NCBI RefSeq assembly: GCF_005405265.1
Contig: NZ_BJDS01000012.1
Location: 29,829 to 93,828, forward strand
Reading direction: 5' to 3'
DNA length: 64,000 bases
DNA from: Enterococcus songbeiensis
GTDB taxonomy: Bacteria > Bacillota > Bacilli > Lactobacillales > Enterococcaceae
A program made the translations under genes and the position numbers. The notes below the pieces were generated by a model, which saw nothing but the letters and a program-made list of their open reading frames with translations, was not told where the DNA came from and made no database searches. Position 1 is the stretch's first letter; every line of letters begins with the position of its first letter. Positions 43,513 to 54,789 of the stretch are shown in pieces.

Positions 43513-43529
43513 GCTATCCCTCCAATTTT

Positions 43530-45317
43530 CTAATCATTTTTGGCACGCAACGCACTCAAAATTGAAACAGTATCTACAACTTCTTGCAAAATTGCTCCGA
43601 ATAAAGCGGGGATGACACCTGTGCTGGCAATCAACATCAAAAGTATACAAATAAAGATTCCGATCAAAACCGATTGTTTGGCGATTCGCATTGTATCTTT
43701 TGCGACCTCTACGGCTCTGAGCACTCGCGACAAGTCATCCTTCAAAACAACCGCATCGGCACTCTCACTGGCAGCAGTTGACCCATGCGCTCCCATGGCA
43801 ATTCCGATATCCGCGATTGCAAGTGCCGGTGCATCATTGACCCCGTCACCCACCATTACCAGTGGTCGATCAGATGCCGAAATTCCCTTAATCACATTGA
43901 TTTTATCCTGTGGCAAACATTCAGCATAGACCTCGTCAATACCCGCTTGTTGAGCAATATCATCGGCAATCGCTTGATGGTCTCCCGTCAACATTAAAAT
44001 TCGTTTGATACCAAGGTTTCTCAAGGAAGCAACGGTTTGCTTTGCTTCTGGACGTAAGATGTCTTGAAATGTAATCGTCCCGGCGAATGATTCATCGCAG
44101 GAAATATAAATAATCGTTTCATCAGTGGGAATTTCTTGCGCGTTAGCAAATGCTGCCCGCCCGATTTTTAAAAGATGGCCATCAATTTCCGCCTTGATTC
44201 CTGAACCAGTTACTTCTTCCAATGAATCTGCCGTTGTCAGGGTAACTTTGTTTTTGGCATACGCAACGATGGAACGAGCTAAGATATGAGAAGAATCCTG
44301 TTCCGCGCTGGCAACATAGTAAAGCAGGCGCTGTTCATTGAATCCTTCGGTCGGATGAATTGCGGAAACTGCCAGTTGTCCTGCTGTTATGGTTCCTGTT
44401 TTATCAAAAGTTATTGTTTTTGCCTCTGCCAATTTTTCAATCGTTGTTCCGGTTTTTACAATGATACCGTTTCGACTAGAGCGGCTCATTCCTGCAACCA
44501 AAGCGATTGGCGCTGCCAAAATCAACGGACAAGGAGAAGCAACCACCAAAACTTCAGCAAAACGAACTGGATCTTTTGTCACCAACCATGCAATCCCCCC
44601 AATTAGGTAAGCAATTGCAGTAAAAGGAATCGCGTAACGATCTGCCATTCGAACAAAGTGAGCTGGTTTTTCTTTTGATTCTTTTACCAATTTGATAATT
44701 GTTTGGTATTGAGAATCTTCCGCGGACTTTGTAACTTCGACTCGCAACGATTCTTCACCGTTGATTGATCCAGACATGACCTCTTCACCGATTTTTTTCG
44801 TCACCGGACGAGACTCACCTGTCAAGGAAGACTCATCCAAGGTAGCTCTCTCAGATAAAATTTTCCCATCTACTGGAACGATCTCACCGGGCTTCACCAC
44901 TAGCTGATCGTTGATTTGAGCCGCTTCGACCGCAATATCCTCCAATTGTCCATTCACAAGCCGATGGGCAATTTGTGGTGAATGATCCAGTAAAGACTGC
45001 AATTCTTTATTGGCTTGTCTGCCGGCGTAATCTTCTAAACTATCTCCACCTGTCAGCATGACCAAAATCATCAAACTCGCCCAATATTCGCCTACTGCTA
45101 ATGTGGCAACAATGGCGGTAATTGCTAAAATATCCACACCATATCGCCCAGAACGAAGTGTTCGAATCATTTCAATCAACATAGTAAAAGCAACGATACT
45201 GCCAATGATAGCAACCAATAAAAATGCCCATCTCGGTTGCTTCAATAAGAATTCGCTTGCGAGAGCCGCTACTCCTACAAGAATTGTAATAATGAATTTT
45301 TTAAAGTGGTTCATCAA
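43530..45317 (-). CDS. P1B-type heavy-metal transporting ATPase
   Basis: 595 residues without N-terminal metal-binding domain. Actuator motif TGES (166-169), SPCPL in the metal-binding helix (261-265), phosphorylation site DKTGT (305-309), GDGVNDAPAL. The last helix reads QEVVDTVSILSALR instead of the HEGxT of the P1B-4 (Fe/Co) group that also has SPC. Exports a transition metal, but which one cannot be told from these motifs; no metalloregulator gene is adjacent. About eight membrane helices. Confidence 0.9.
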   Translation of the reverse strand: MMNHFKKFIITILVGVAALASEFLLKQPRWAFLLVAIIGSIVAFTMLIEMIRTLRSGRYGVDILAITAIVATLAVGEYWASLMILVMLTGGDSLEDYAGRQANKELQSLLDHSPQIAHRLVNGQLEDIAVEAAQINDQLVVKPGEIVPVDGKILSERATLDESSLTGESRPVTKKIGEEVMSGSINGEESLRVEVTKSAEDSQYQTIIKLVKESKEKPAHFVRMADRYAIPFTAIAYLIGGIAWLVTKDPVRFAEVLVVASPCPLILAAPIALVAGMSRSSRNGIIVKTGTTIEKLAEAKTITFDKTGTITAGQLAVSAIHPTEGFNEQRLLYYVASAEQDSSHILARSIVAYAKNKVTLTTADSLEEVTGSGIKAEIDGHLLKIGRAAFANAQEIPTDETIIYISCDESFAGTITFQDILRPEAKQTVASLRNLGIKRILMLTGDHQAIADDIAQQAGIDEVYAECLPQDKINVIKGISASDRPLVMVGDGVNDAPALAIADIGIAMGAHGSTAASESADAVVLKDDLSRVLRAVEVAKDTMRIAKQSVLIGIFICILLMLIASTGVIPALFGAILQEVVDTVSILSALRAKND

Positions 45318-45405
45318 CGATCATCCTTCTTTCTTTTCTAGCATACCGATAATTCGCTGAAAAGAAAAAGAAAGCAGCTTAAATGAAAATATTTTTCATT
45401 TACAA

Positions 45406-46281
45406 TTAAACAGTTTCCTTTTTGTCTGTTTCCTGGTACCACGTACGGCTATAAGCCATTACTTTTTCGGCTGTTTCCGCATCGTAAAAGAATCCTTGAT
45501 GTGCTGCAAATTTTAAAGCTTCGCCATGAAAGAAGGCTTGTGTTTTAAACAATGCCTGCCAGATTTTTTCTTTAGAAGAAAAATCCCGAACGATTAAAAG
45601 TTGCTCTTGTTGATCCATCGTTAAATATTTAGGCAAATATTTAAAATTTTTGCCGACACTAAACGTGTAATTTTTTTCTGCAGCAACCTGCCAGCTTAAC
45701 AAGCGCAATAATTCTTTTTGACAAACTTCATACAAATGATCTGAAGCATAGAGCAGTTCCTTACGCCACAAGCCTTTAACAACATAGGTGGATACCCACC
45801 AAAATTCATTGCAGCAGTCAAAAAACTCTTCCTTTGTTGGCTCCTTGACCCAAAAAGCAGTATCTGTTGGAGAAGTTAATTGCGGAAAAATGCCACAAGG
45901 ATCATATAAAACTGATAATAATGGTTCTTCTGCAATCTCCCTTTCAATCTCAGAAAATGGACAGAGCATTAAATCAATCCGATTGCCATCTGCAAACAGC
46001 ATCAAAAAAGTAAATCGCTCCCCTAATGTTGGTGGAAACAAGGTCATTTCCTCGGGGCATTGCATAATCAAGCGTTCCCCGAATTTTTCCAACCATTTCC
46101 GATTGGTGAGTAGACTTTTTTTCTCATTCACAATATACACAATATCAAAATCCTGAAAAGAATCCTTTGGTACGTTGGAATTCATACGAGAACCTGAGAT
46201 TGCTGCAGCAACGACTTGAGGTAATTCCTTGGCTGTTTGCAGAATCAACGTCAGCATTTCTTGTTCTGTTCTCATTTCCAT
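45406..46281 (-). CDS. Aminoglycoside 6-adenylyltransferase-like protein (ANT(6)/AadE family)
   Basis: About 291 residues, full length for the family. Nucleotidyltransferase motif ISGSRMNSNVPKDSFQDFDIVYIV (GS...DxD) near residue 28-50, then RIDLMLCPF (third Asp). ANT(6) enzymes adenylylate streptomycin; chromosomal relatives such as AadK of Bacillus also do, some weakly. Start is uncertain among GTG 46290, ATG 46281 and ATG 46275; no strong SD. No mobile-element sequence is seen nearby, so this looks resident rather than acquired. Confidence 0.85.
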   Translation of the reverse strand: MEMRTEQEMLTLILQTAKELPQVVAAAISGSRMNSNVPKDSFQDFDIVYIVNEKKSLLTNRKWLEKFGERLIMQCPEEMTLFPPTLGERFTFLMLFADGNRIDLMLCPFSEIEREIAEEPLLSVLYDPCGIFPQLTSPTDTAFWVKEPTKEEFFDCCNEFWWVSTYVVKGLWRKELLYASDHLYEVCQKELLRLLSWQVAAEKNYTFSVGKNFKYLPKYLTMDQQEQLLIVRDFSSKEKIWQALFKTQAFFHGEALKFAAHQGFFYDAETAEKVMAYSRTWYQETDKKETV

Positions 46282-46354
46282 TTCTCTCACATCTCTTTCT
46301 TTTTCTTTATTTTATCATAAGTCTTTTTTTATCTCGGCAAGTTACTGTTTTTTA

Positions 46355-46363
46355 TGCTATAAT
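46355..46363 (+). promoter_or_regulatory. Extended -10 promoter of helD
   Basis: TGCTATAAT, an extended -10, 34 bases before the helD start; no clear -35. Confidence 0.6.
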
Positions 46364-46396
46364 TTTATGTTGTATTTTTTTAAGGAGGCCTATTTA

Positions 46397-48667
46397 ATGG
46401 AGGAAAGAATCAAAGAACAAATGCATGCAGATGAGACCATCGGCTTGATCGGTGCTGAGCAGCAATTATTGGAAAAACAGCAGCAAGCATTGACTGGAAC
46501 GATGCAAGAAGAACTGAAAGAAATCGCAAAGAAAACGATCCGCAGCGGTTCTGACGAAGCTTTTTATGAATCTGCCGTTGAATATCGCCAACATGAACAA
46601 GAATTATTACTAAAATATCAGACTGCAGAGTCCCAGCAAAAGCGGATCAAAACTTTGCAGACAATGAGTGGAAATCCGTATTTTGCCCGAATCGATTTCA
46701 AGGAAGAAACGGAAAAAGAAACACTTTATTTAGGAATTGCCTCCTTGCGAGACAAATCGGAAGAAACGATCGTGATCGACTGGCGGGCACCGATTGCTAA
46801 TCTTTATTACGAAGGCGAGCTGGGTCCTACTTTTTATGAAACGGATCAAGAGCGTTTTGATGTAGAATTATTGTTAAAAAGACAATTTAAAATCCAAGAA
46901 GGAAAAATTCTTTCGATGGTGGATACTTCCGAAGTGATCAACGATGAATTCCTTCTGGAAATCTTGGATGAAGCCTCTTCTTCCCAAATGAAAAATATCG
47001 TCTCCACGATTCAAAAAGCGCAAAACCAAATTATCCGTGATACTCATAGCAAAATCATGCTGATTGAAGGAATCGCCGGTAGTGGAAAAACCTCGGCTTT
47101 ATTACAACGGGTTGCCTTTCTTTTGTATCGTCACCGCAAATGGCTAGACGACAAACAAGTTTTACTGTTTTCACCCAATCATCTATTTTCTGATTACATT
47201 GCAATGGTTTTACCTTCTTTAGGGGAAAGTGAAGTTCCTACACGTACCTTCCGAACCTTTATTTCCCAATTGGTACCAGGATTTGAAATTGAAAAAGAAG
47301 CTCAGCAGGAAGAAATTTTTCTATCCGGAAAAGAACAGAAAACCGAACGACTCAAAAGTGGAATGAGTCTCGTTAGTGAAATCCAGCGGTACAGTCGGGG
47401 AATTACTTCCTATGGTCCTTTGTTCCGTTCGCTGAAAGTCAAGGGTGAAGTAAAATTATCGGCGGCACAAATCAGACAATGGTACCAAGAGACCAATCCG
47501 GTACTACCGCTTTATCAACGAACACAACTTTTGCAAACGAAGCTCTTGAAAAAAATCGGCGGATTGCAAAAAGACGAAGCGAAGAAAAACTGGGTCAAGG
47601 AGTTGGCAGAAGAAAAGCTGCAGGAATTTTTTGCCGACAATCCCAATCAAGATGACTCAGAAGAAAATGAACGTCGGATACGGGGGCAAATTCGCAAACA
47701 AATAGCCCGGCGTTATTTCCGAGGAATGACACGAGCTATCCAACAATTTCAATTTATCAATTATTCCAAACAATACCTGCATTTTCTGCAATCCATTCCA
47801 GAAACAAAATTGGAAAAAGCGGGAATTTCAAAAGCAGAATGGGCAGAATCTCAACTTGTCACCCGTGAAAAATTGAAAAATAAAGTCTTGACTCAAGAAG
47901 ATGCAGTGTTGTTTTTCCTATTGTCAAAGGAACTTTATCCTGCTGAAGTACCGCAAAAAGCCCGCTTCATCTTTATTGATGAAATGCAGGATTTCCCCCC
48001 TGCACAGGTTGCTTTGTTGCGCCGACTCTATCCGAAAGCCACACTAACTTTGTGCGGCGATCTGAATCAAAAAGTTTTTGGAAATGAAACGATTGTGGGC
48101 TCTCTGCCTGAGTTATTCCCTAATGAAGAGGTGACTCGTTATCAATTGACGACCAGCTATCGTTCCACCAAAGAAATCACCGATTTTGCCAATCAGTTTC
48201 TGACCCAAGACAACCGAGTAGAATTGACTGCCCGCAAAGGCGAGCTTCCTTTGATTCTAACCAGTCCTTCTGAAAAGCAACGCTTGCATGTCCTCGAACA
48301 GTTGTTGCAGGATGAAGAAAAAGCCCATTTTTGGCGTAGTGCAGTCATTTGTAAAACAGCTGAAGAATGTGAAGCCTTGTACCAACAGCTTTCACCAGAA
48401 TTACAGAAAAAAGTCCAGTTGATTGTTTCAGAAGACACCTTCATGAAGCGTTCTATTATGATTATTCCGGCATTTCTGGCGAAAGGTTTGGAATTTGATC
48501 AGGTATTTGCGTGGAATATAGGAGAAAATTTCCGGACAGCTCAAGATCAACTGATTTTATATACGATTGCTACCCGTGCCATGCACGAGCTGACTATTTT
48601 TACACCAACACCAACCAGTCCACTACTGGCTGCGGTAAAAAATAGTTTTCAAGAAAAAATGATTTAA
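46397..48667 (+). CDS. helD: HelD-type UvrD/Rep helicase, RNA polymerase recycling factor
   Basis: 756 residues from ATG 46397, which follows AAGGAGG by 11 bases; longer frames upstream lie outside the message. N-terminal coiled coil (about 1-85), Walker A IEGIAGSGKTS near 227, Walker B FIDEMQDFPP, motif IV TTSYRSTKEI, and a C-terminal AKGLEFDQV. HelD pulls stalled RNA polymerase off DNA in Bacillus. Single gene with its own promoter and terminator. Confidence 0.9.
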   Translation: MEERIKEQMHADETIGLIGAEQQLLEKQQQALTGTMQEELKEIAKKTIRSGSDEAFYESAVEYRQHEQELLLKYQTAESQQKRIKTLQTMSGNPYFARIDFKEETEKETLYLGIASLRDKSEETIVIDWRAPIANLYYEGELGPTFYETDQERFDVELLLKRQFKIQEGKILSMVDTSEVINDEFLLEILDEASSSQMKNIVSTIQKAQNQIIRDTHSKIMLIEGIAGSGKTSALLQRVAFLLYRHRKWLDDKQVLLFSPNHLFSDYIAMVLPSLGESEVPTRTFRTFISQLVPGFEIEKEAQQEEIFLSGKEQKTERLKSGMSLVSEIQRYSRGITSYGPLFRSLKVKGEVKLSAAQIRQWYQETNPVLPLYQRTQLLQTKLLKKIGGLQKDEAKKNWVKELAEEKLQEFFADNPNQDDSEENERRIRGQIRKQIARRYFRGMTRAIQQFQFINYSKQYLHFLQSIPETKLEKAGISKAEWAESQLVTREKLKNKVLTQEDAVLFFLLSKELYPAEVPQKARFIFIDEMQDFPPAQVALLRRLYPKATLTLCGDLNQKVFGNETIVGSLPELFPNEEVTRYQLTTSYRSTKEITDFANQFLTQDNRVELTARKGELPLILTSPSEKQRLHVLEQLLQDEEKAHFWRSAVICKTAEECEALYQQLSPELQKKVQLIVSEDTFMKRSIMIIPAFLAKGLEFDQVFAWNIGENFRTAQDQLILYTIATRAMHELTIFTPTPTSPLLAAVKNSFQEKMI

Positions 48668-48706
48668 AAAAACGCCCTTTCCACTATTTTGTGAAAAGGG
48701 TGTTTT
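48667..48706. terminator. Bidirectional terminator after helD
   Basis: Stem AAAACGCCCTTT-CCAC / GTG-AAAAGGGTGTTTT with A/T flanks; shared by helD and the convergent gene. Confidence 0.85.
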
Positions 48707-48713
48707 TCATTTA

Positions 48714-49379
48714 TTATTCCTTGAGAAATGGTGTCGTATGAGGATATTTTAAGGATACGACATTTAAAATCATTGCCAATTCTGAACGATTTTCTGCCAG
48801 TTCTGAATCAAAATTTTTGCTATGTCGACCAATCGCACCGTTATCAATCAAACGATAGATTCGGTTCCATTCAATAAACTGCTCCAATGTATTGAAATTA
48901 CTGATAGGAAAACCCGCACCATCCAGAATCTCCGACAAACGGAAAACGAGATAGGCACTGTCAATGACTTGTTTATCATCAGAAATAGCTTCATAGGAGG
49001 TACGCTTTTTTGTTTTGTTGTAATCCATAATCACTTTTTCCGGTTGATGCTTCAGACTCCATTCCAAAAGCAGGAAAAAACCTTCCATTCGGTATTCTTC
49101 TCGAAACAGACGATCGGTTTCTGCTGATTGTCGAAAAACTAAAGGAATCAAATATCTCTTTTTATAAATCAAAAGAGGTGCACAATCGACACTGAAATTT
49201 ACATAACGATTTAAATAACCTGAACCGCGAAAATTTCCTAGCCGATAGCCAGATACGCCAAACTTTTGATATTTTTCACATAACTTTGAACAATCTGCGA
49301 TTGAGACAGCTGTTTCTGCTAATTTATCATACCCGCTCAAAATACGATCAAAAGGTTCGAGGACGATTTTTTCCGACAT
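48714..49379 (-). CDS. Protein of unknown function, 221 residues
   Basis: I do not recognise a family. Soluble, no signal peptide or membrane helix. It carries a KYQKFGVSGYRLGNFRGSGY segment near residue 35-55 rich in Gly and Tyr, and an aromatic mid-section (YRMEGFFLLLEWSLKH). Codon use looks like its neighbours. Stands alone between two terminated units; ATG at 49379. Confidence 0.75.
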   Translation of the reverse strand: MSEKIVLEPFDRILSGYDKLAETAVSIADCSKLCEKYQKFGVSGYRLGNFRGSGYLNRYVNFSVDCAPLLIYKKRYLIPLVFRQSAETDRLFREEYRMEGFFLLLEWSLKHQPEKVIMDYNKTKKRTSYEAISDDKQVIDSAYLVFRLSEILDGAGFPISNFNTLEQFIEWNRIYRLIDNGAIGRHSKNFDSELAENRSELAMILNVVSLKYPHTTPFLKE

Positions 49380-49648
49380 ATGCTCACCTGCTCTCTAAAA
49401 ATAAATAACTTTCTCCTTTGATTTTAGCACAGAATTTTCTGATTAGCCAAATTGAAACAGGAGCAAGTGGAAAATTTTTTTAATGGCACATTTTTAAGAT
49501 GAGGCGACCTAAAACAGCTTTCTAATAGTCTTTTTTTCTAGTCTACGTTATACTTTTTTTAGGAGATGCTGGGTCTTTCTAGATTTCTATTAAAGGACTC
49601 CCTTAGAAAAAATTCAGCCAATTATTTACAGAAAATGAGGTGTTAAAC
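49380..49648. other. Intergenic stretch upstream of a small membrane protein gene
   Basis: AT-rich. Holds a TATACT at 49551-49556 that may be the -10 for the small gene at 49649 and a GAGGTG ribosome site at 49637-49642. No RNA gene or repeat recognised. Confidence 0.4.
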
Positions 49649-49939
49649 ATGTTTGTACTTGCTATTATAACGGGAATCGCCACTATTTTTCTTTATTACT
49701 TGATTATGAACGCAACGATTTCCCTAACGATTGCTACCATTCTTCAACTTGGACTATTGGTACTAACGATTCTTGCCAAAATACTCTATCGCGGACCTAA
49801 AAAACGCGGCTCTTATGACGGAGGCTGGTATAAAATCTGGACGATTCGTTATGGATTGATCATGCTGTCCCTTTTAGGAAATATGGCGGTCTTCATTGTT
49901 TTTGTTTTGAATCTTTTTGGGTTTATGGAAGTCTTCTAA
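49649..49939 (+). CDS. Small membrane protein of unknown function
   Basis: 96 residues with three strongly hydrophobic segments (about 1-25, 28-45 and 68-92) separated by a short basic loop (RGPKKRGSYDGGWYK). GAGGTG is 6 bases before the ATG at 49649; a GTG three codons earlier overlaps the SD and is less likely. Single gene with a strong terminator. Confidence 0.78.
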   Translation: MFVLAIITGIATIFLYYLIMNATISLTIATILQLGLLVLTILAKILYRGPKKRGSYDGGWYKIWTIRYGLIMLSLLGNMAVFIVFVLNLFGFMEVF

Positions 49940-49989
49940 AAAACGCTGACCTCGTTTCTGTCATCCAGAACGAGGTCAGCGTTTTTTTA
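49938..49989. terminator. Strong bidirectional terminator
   Basis: AAAACGCTGACCTCGTT / AACGAGGTCAGCGTTTT, 17-bp perfect stem with A and T flanks; ends the small membrane protein gene and yebC. Confidence 0.93.
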
Positions 49990-50706
49990 GTCATCTAACT
50001 CGACATTGTGATAGATGTTTTGAACATCTTCTAAATCTTCCAAAACATCTATCATTTTTTCAAATTTTTCTAAATCGTCACCGGATAGTTGTACTTCATT
50101 TTGCGGAATCATTTGGATTTCAGCAATTGAAAATTCGGTGATACCTTTTTCTTTTAAGGCTTCTTGAATGCTGTTAAAATCTGTTGGTTCACCGTATACG
50201 ATGATTTGTCCTTCTTCATCGATCACATCTCGAACATCGATTTCTTTTTCCATTAAATATTCTAAAATCTCATCGGCATCATTCCCGGCAAAGCCAAAAA
50301 TCGCTGTGTTATCAAACATATAGGAAACGGCGCCAGAAACACCCATATTTCCGCCATTTTTACCAAATGCTGCTCGAACATCTGCCGCTGTACGATTGAC
50401 ATTGTTTGTCAATGTATCCACAATAACCATCGAGCCATTTGGTCCAAAACCTTCATAGCGCAATTCTGAATATTGCTCATCGCCAGAACCCTTCGCTTTT
50501 TCAATTGCACGATCAATGATATGTCTTGGTACATTATAGGTTTTCGCACGTTCGATAACGAACCGTAATTTTTGGTTCGCGTGTGGGTCAGGATCACCTG
50601 ATTTCGCTGCCGCATAAATTTCGATTCCAAATTTTGCATAAATTCGGCTGTTGTTTGCATCTTTAGCAGTCTTTTTTGCTACGATATTTGCCCATTTACG
50701 ACCCAT
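49987..50706 (-). CDS. yebC: YebC/PmpR family regulatory protein
   Basis: 239 residues; family N-terminus [20 protein letters not shown] and [13 protein letters not shown] core. YebC proteins were thought to be transcription regulators; recent work in several bacteria and the mitochondrial relative TACO1 ties them to translation of difficult sequences such as polyproline. Terminal gene with bidirectional hairpin. Confidence 0.93.
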   Translation of the reverse strand: MGRKWANIVAKKTAKDANNSRIYAKFGIEIYAAAKSGDPDPHANQKLRFVIERAKTYNVPRHIIDRAIEKAKGSGDEQYSELRYEGFGPNGSMVIVDTLTNNVNRTAADVRAAFGKNGGNMGVSGAVSYMFDNTAIFGFAGNDADEILEYLMEKEIDVRDVIDEEGQIIVYGEPTDFNSIQEALKEKGITEFSIAEIQMIPQNEVQLSGDDLEKFEKMIDVLEDLEDVQNIYHNVELDD

Positions 50707-50803
50707 AGTCTCACTTCGCTTTCTAATTTTTGTGCCTCTGACGAAAAAACGTCCTCGTCCATTATACTTGTCAATCCCGCTCCTGTGAAGTAGTTTTCCA
50801 AAA

Positions 50804-51967
50804 CTATTTTAAAAGCCTCCAAGGATGCCGACCAAAATTTTGTTCTTTGATTCCAGTCGCTCCCAATTGATAGATTTGATCACTTCGAATCATCAGTGAA
50901 GCAACTGCTTCCTCTTTTTTACCGATTTTAGAAAAGTACGGCAAGCTGCTTTTCTTTTTTCTTTCAGTCAAAAAAGCCTGACCATTTTTCGTAAAACCTA
51001 ATATATGAAGGTATTGCTTTTGCCACTGTTCCTCTAAATCTGTCTGCTTTAAATTTAACAATAAGGAACAAAGCAGCCGTTGGATTCGGGCCTGGGTATA
51101 CCGCTTGGTTTTTAGTTTGGTAACTAATTCTTCAAAATTATCTGCTTCTTGAATCACTTTTTTTAGTCGGAATTCTAACCCATCCACCATTTGATAAATT
51201 TCCCGTAACTCCGTCAGAGAGCTGGAAAGAATACGATACTGCAACAGGGGCCAGTAATTTTCCCAAGTCACCGTGTGCGATTTCAATCCCGCTGCCGTTT
51301 GCTCTGGAACATAGGCAGTCACCGAATGATGATTTCCAACTGCTTGGCGAATAGCAGTAGCACTGGCAATGGTTTGGGTCAATTCCGTTGAATGATAACC
51401 GGCACCTTTGCGTTTGACAGAAAAAAGCTGCATCGGATTAGGATACTTCGCATTTTCCTGTGCATAGCTTAATCCTAGGATATGATTTGGCTGGTTGATG
51501 CCCACCTGCAATGGAGAATAAATTTCTTGCAAAACAGTCATCATTTTCTGAGGATAGGTTAGGCTGGGATCTGTGATTTTTTGAAAAGCCAGATCAATTT
51601 TCTCTTGATTTTCTAAAACAAACCTGCCAAAAGCTTGATAATCAAAAAAAGTCTCTTGATCTGTGCCAAAACATAAAAATTCACAGCCCAGCGCCTGCAA
51701 CAATCCAATGGCTCCTCTTGCAAAAAGATCTGCCGGCTGCATGGACCATTCGACAGGTAATTCGACCACCAGATCCACACCATTTTGCAACGCCGCATTT
51801 GCCCGCTGCCATTTATCTATAATTGCCGGCTCTCCCCGTTGCAAAAAATTCCCACTCATCACTGCGACAACAACATCTGCGCCGGTCAGCTCCCGTGCTT
51901 TTTTTGCGTGATAGGAATGACCATTATGAAAAGGATTATATTCGACGATGATCCCGCATGCTTTCAC
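50804..51967 (-). CDS. tmcAL: tRNA(Met) cytidine acetate ligase TmcAL
   Basis: 387 residues; HIGH-type nucleotidyltransferase motif NPFHNGH at 11-17, GIIVEYN start, [14 protein letters not shown]. Makes N4-acetylcytidine at the wobble position of elongator tRNA-Met from acetate and ATP. Formerly YlbM. In related genomes it follows the methyltransferase gene of the yqeG operon; here a GH1 gene lies between. Confidence 0.92.
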   Translation of the reverse strand: MKACGIIVEYNPFHNGHSYHAKKARELTGADVVVAVMSGNFLQRGEPAIIDKWQRANAALQNGVDLVVELPVEWSMQPADLFARGAIGLLQALGCEFLCFGTDQETFFDYQAFGRFVLENQEKIDLAFQKITDPSLTYPQKMMTVLQEIYSPLQVGINQPNHILGLSYAQENAKYPNPMQLFSVKRKGAGYHSTELTQTIASATAIRQAVGNHHSVTAYVPEQTAAGLKSHTVTWENYWPLLQYRILSSSLTELREIYQMVDGLEFRLKKVIQEADNFEELVTKLKTKRYTQARIQRLLCSLLLNLKQTDLEEQWQKQYLHILGFTKNGQAFLTERKKKSSLPYFSKIGKKEEAVASLMIRSDQIYQLGATGIKEQNFGRHPWRLLK

Positions 51968-52011
51968 ATTTTTGCCTCCCTTTTTTTCTTTATTTTAACA
52001 GATTTATTCCA

Positions 52012-52040
52012 TAAAAAAAGAGAGCCATGAATAGACTCTC
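52012..52040 (-). terminator. Terminator of the GH1 gene
   Basis: GAGAG (52020-52024) / CTCTC (52036-52040) with T7 on the minus strand. Confidence 0.65.
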
Positions 52041-52048
52041 CAAAAAAA

Positions 52049-53593
<1,545 letters not shown>

Positions 53594-53647
53594 CTAATTT
53601 TTTTTCTGTTATCACCGCTGTAACCTACTTATCAAAATCCAAGTATA

Positions 53648-53682
53648 TAAAAAAAAGACACAAATCAAAAAGATTCATGTCT
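53648..53682 (-). terminator. Terminator of the yqeG operon
   Basis: Minus strand AGACATGAATC / GATTTGTGTCT (two G-U pairs) followed by T8; overlaps the stop of the methyltransferase gene. Confidence 0.82.
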
Positions 53683-54415
53683 ATTTTTGACAAACAAAAA
53701 ACCAACGCCGACTCACTTCATTCGGCGGCGAATCAGTAAAATCTGCAAAAGTTTGAACCTGCTGAAAGCCAGCATTTTCCAACATTCGTAAATAAACCTC
53801 CAGTGGATAGGTCCGTTCCTTATGCAATTCATCTTGTCGCGAAAAATGATTACTTCCTTCTTCGTCTGCAACAAAAAAAGTCAAGAAATGCTCAATGCTG
53901 TTTTCATGTTCGCCAGCATAGCTGTCCCACAAAAACGCAAACTCATCTGTTTGATAGTGGTAGCTGTATTCCGGAAAAACATCATTAATTTGATAAAGGG
54001 AATGGACGTCGAAAAGAAAGATTCCGCCATCTTCTAAAACCTGGTACACTTCATCAAAAACTTGCTGAACATCTTGTTCATCTGCCATATAGCACAGAGA
54101 ATCAGAAAAACAGGTCACTGCCTCATACTGACCAATCTCAGATAAATCAAGCATATCTCCCTCAACAAATTGAATCGAAACATCTGCATCGATTGCCCGA
54201 TTGCTGGCGATCATCAGCATTTCCTCAGACAAATCAAGCGCGGTTACTTGATACGCTTCTTTTGCAAAAGCCACTGCCAATGCACCTGTTCCGCAAGCCA
54301 ATTCAAGTATTTCTTTTTTTCCTTGCAAATGACGTTTAGAAAATGCCAGCCATTTTTCATACAAGCTGGCATCCATCACTTCGTCATACACGAAGGCAAA
54401 TGTTTCGTAAGCCAT
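53681..54415 (-). CDS. Class I SAM-dependent methyltransferase (YqeM-like)
   Basis: 244 residues; SAM motif I ILELACGTGALA near 36-47, TALDLSEEML motif II. Family members accompany rsfS in Firmicutes; substrate unknown. Starts 1 base after the rsfS stop, so coupled to it. Confidence 0.9.
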   Translation of the reverse strand: MAYETFAFVYDEVMDASLYEKWLAFSKRHLQGKKEILELACGTGALAVAFAKEAYQVTALDLSEEMLMIASNRAIDADVSIQFVEGDMLDLSEIGQYEAVTCFSDSLCYMADEQDVQQVFDEVYQVLEDGGIFLFDVHSLYQINDVFPEYSYHYQTDEFAFLWDSYAGEHENSIEHFLTFFVADEEGSNHFSRQDELHKERTYPLEVYLRMLENAGFQQVQTFADFTDSPPNEVSRRWFFVCQK

Positions 54416-54416
54416 T

Positions 54417-54773
54417 TTATTCCACGATCCAATCGTTGACGCTCACTAATGGCGCATCTGCCCAAAGTTTTTCAAGATTATAAAAGGCACGTTCTGAATT
54501 ACTGAAAACATGGACGATAACATCTCCCAAGTCGATTAAGACCCACTTGGCACCATCTTTTCCTTCGATACGTTTTACTTCAACCTGTTGCTCTTCTTCC
54601 TTATCAACTACCTCGTCAACAATCGCATTGATTTGACGTTCGCTGTTTGCTGAACAGATGACGAAATAATCGGCTAATAACGAAATTCCTCTGACATCTA
54701 AAGCAAGAATATCCTCAGCACGTTTGGAATCTGCCGCCCGAACAGCGACTTCTAAAATTTTCTGACTATCTAT
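54417..54773 (-). CDS. rsfS: Ribosomal silencing factor RsfS, with a non-standard start codon
   Basis: About 118 residues, intact: DSQKILEVAVRAADSKRAEDI, then GISLLADYFVICSANSERQ and KWVLIDLGDVIVHVF, the RsfS signature. Binds ribosomal protein uL14 and blocks subunit joining in starvation. There is no ATG, GTG or TTG in frame between the preceding TAA and the first conserved residue: the sequence reads AAGGAGGGAATT-ATC-ATA-GAT-AGT. Aligning with relatives (M-x-S-x-x-L/I-L) and an 8-base spacer favours ATA at 54773-54771; ATC (54776) or ATT (54779) are alternatives. A sequencing error is also possible. Confidence 0.9.
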   Translation of the reverse strand: MDSQKILEVAVRAADSKRAEDILALDVRGISLLADYFVICSANSERQINAIVDEVVDKEEEQQVEVKRIEGKDGAKWVLIDLGDVIVHVFSNSERAFYNLEKLWADAPLVSVNDWIVE

Positions 54774-54789
54774 GATAATTCCCTCCTTG

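Noticed and set aside
46229..46396. 56-codon N-terminal extension of helD
   Set aside because: Lies opposite the aadE-like gene and upstream of the helD promoter; ATG 46397 has AAGGAGG.
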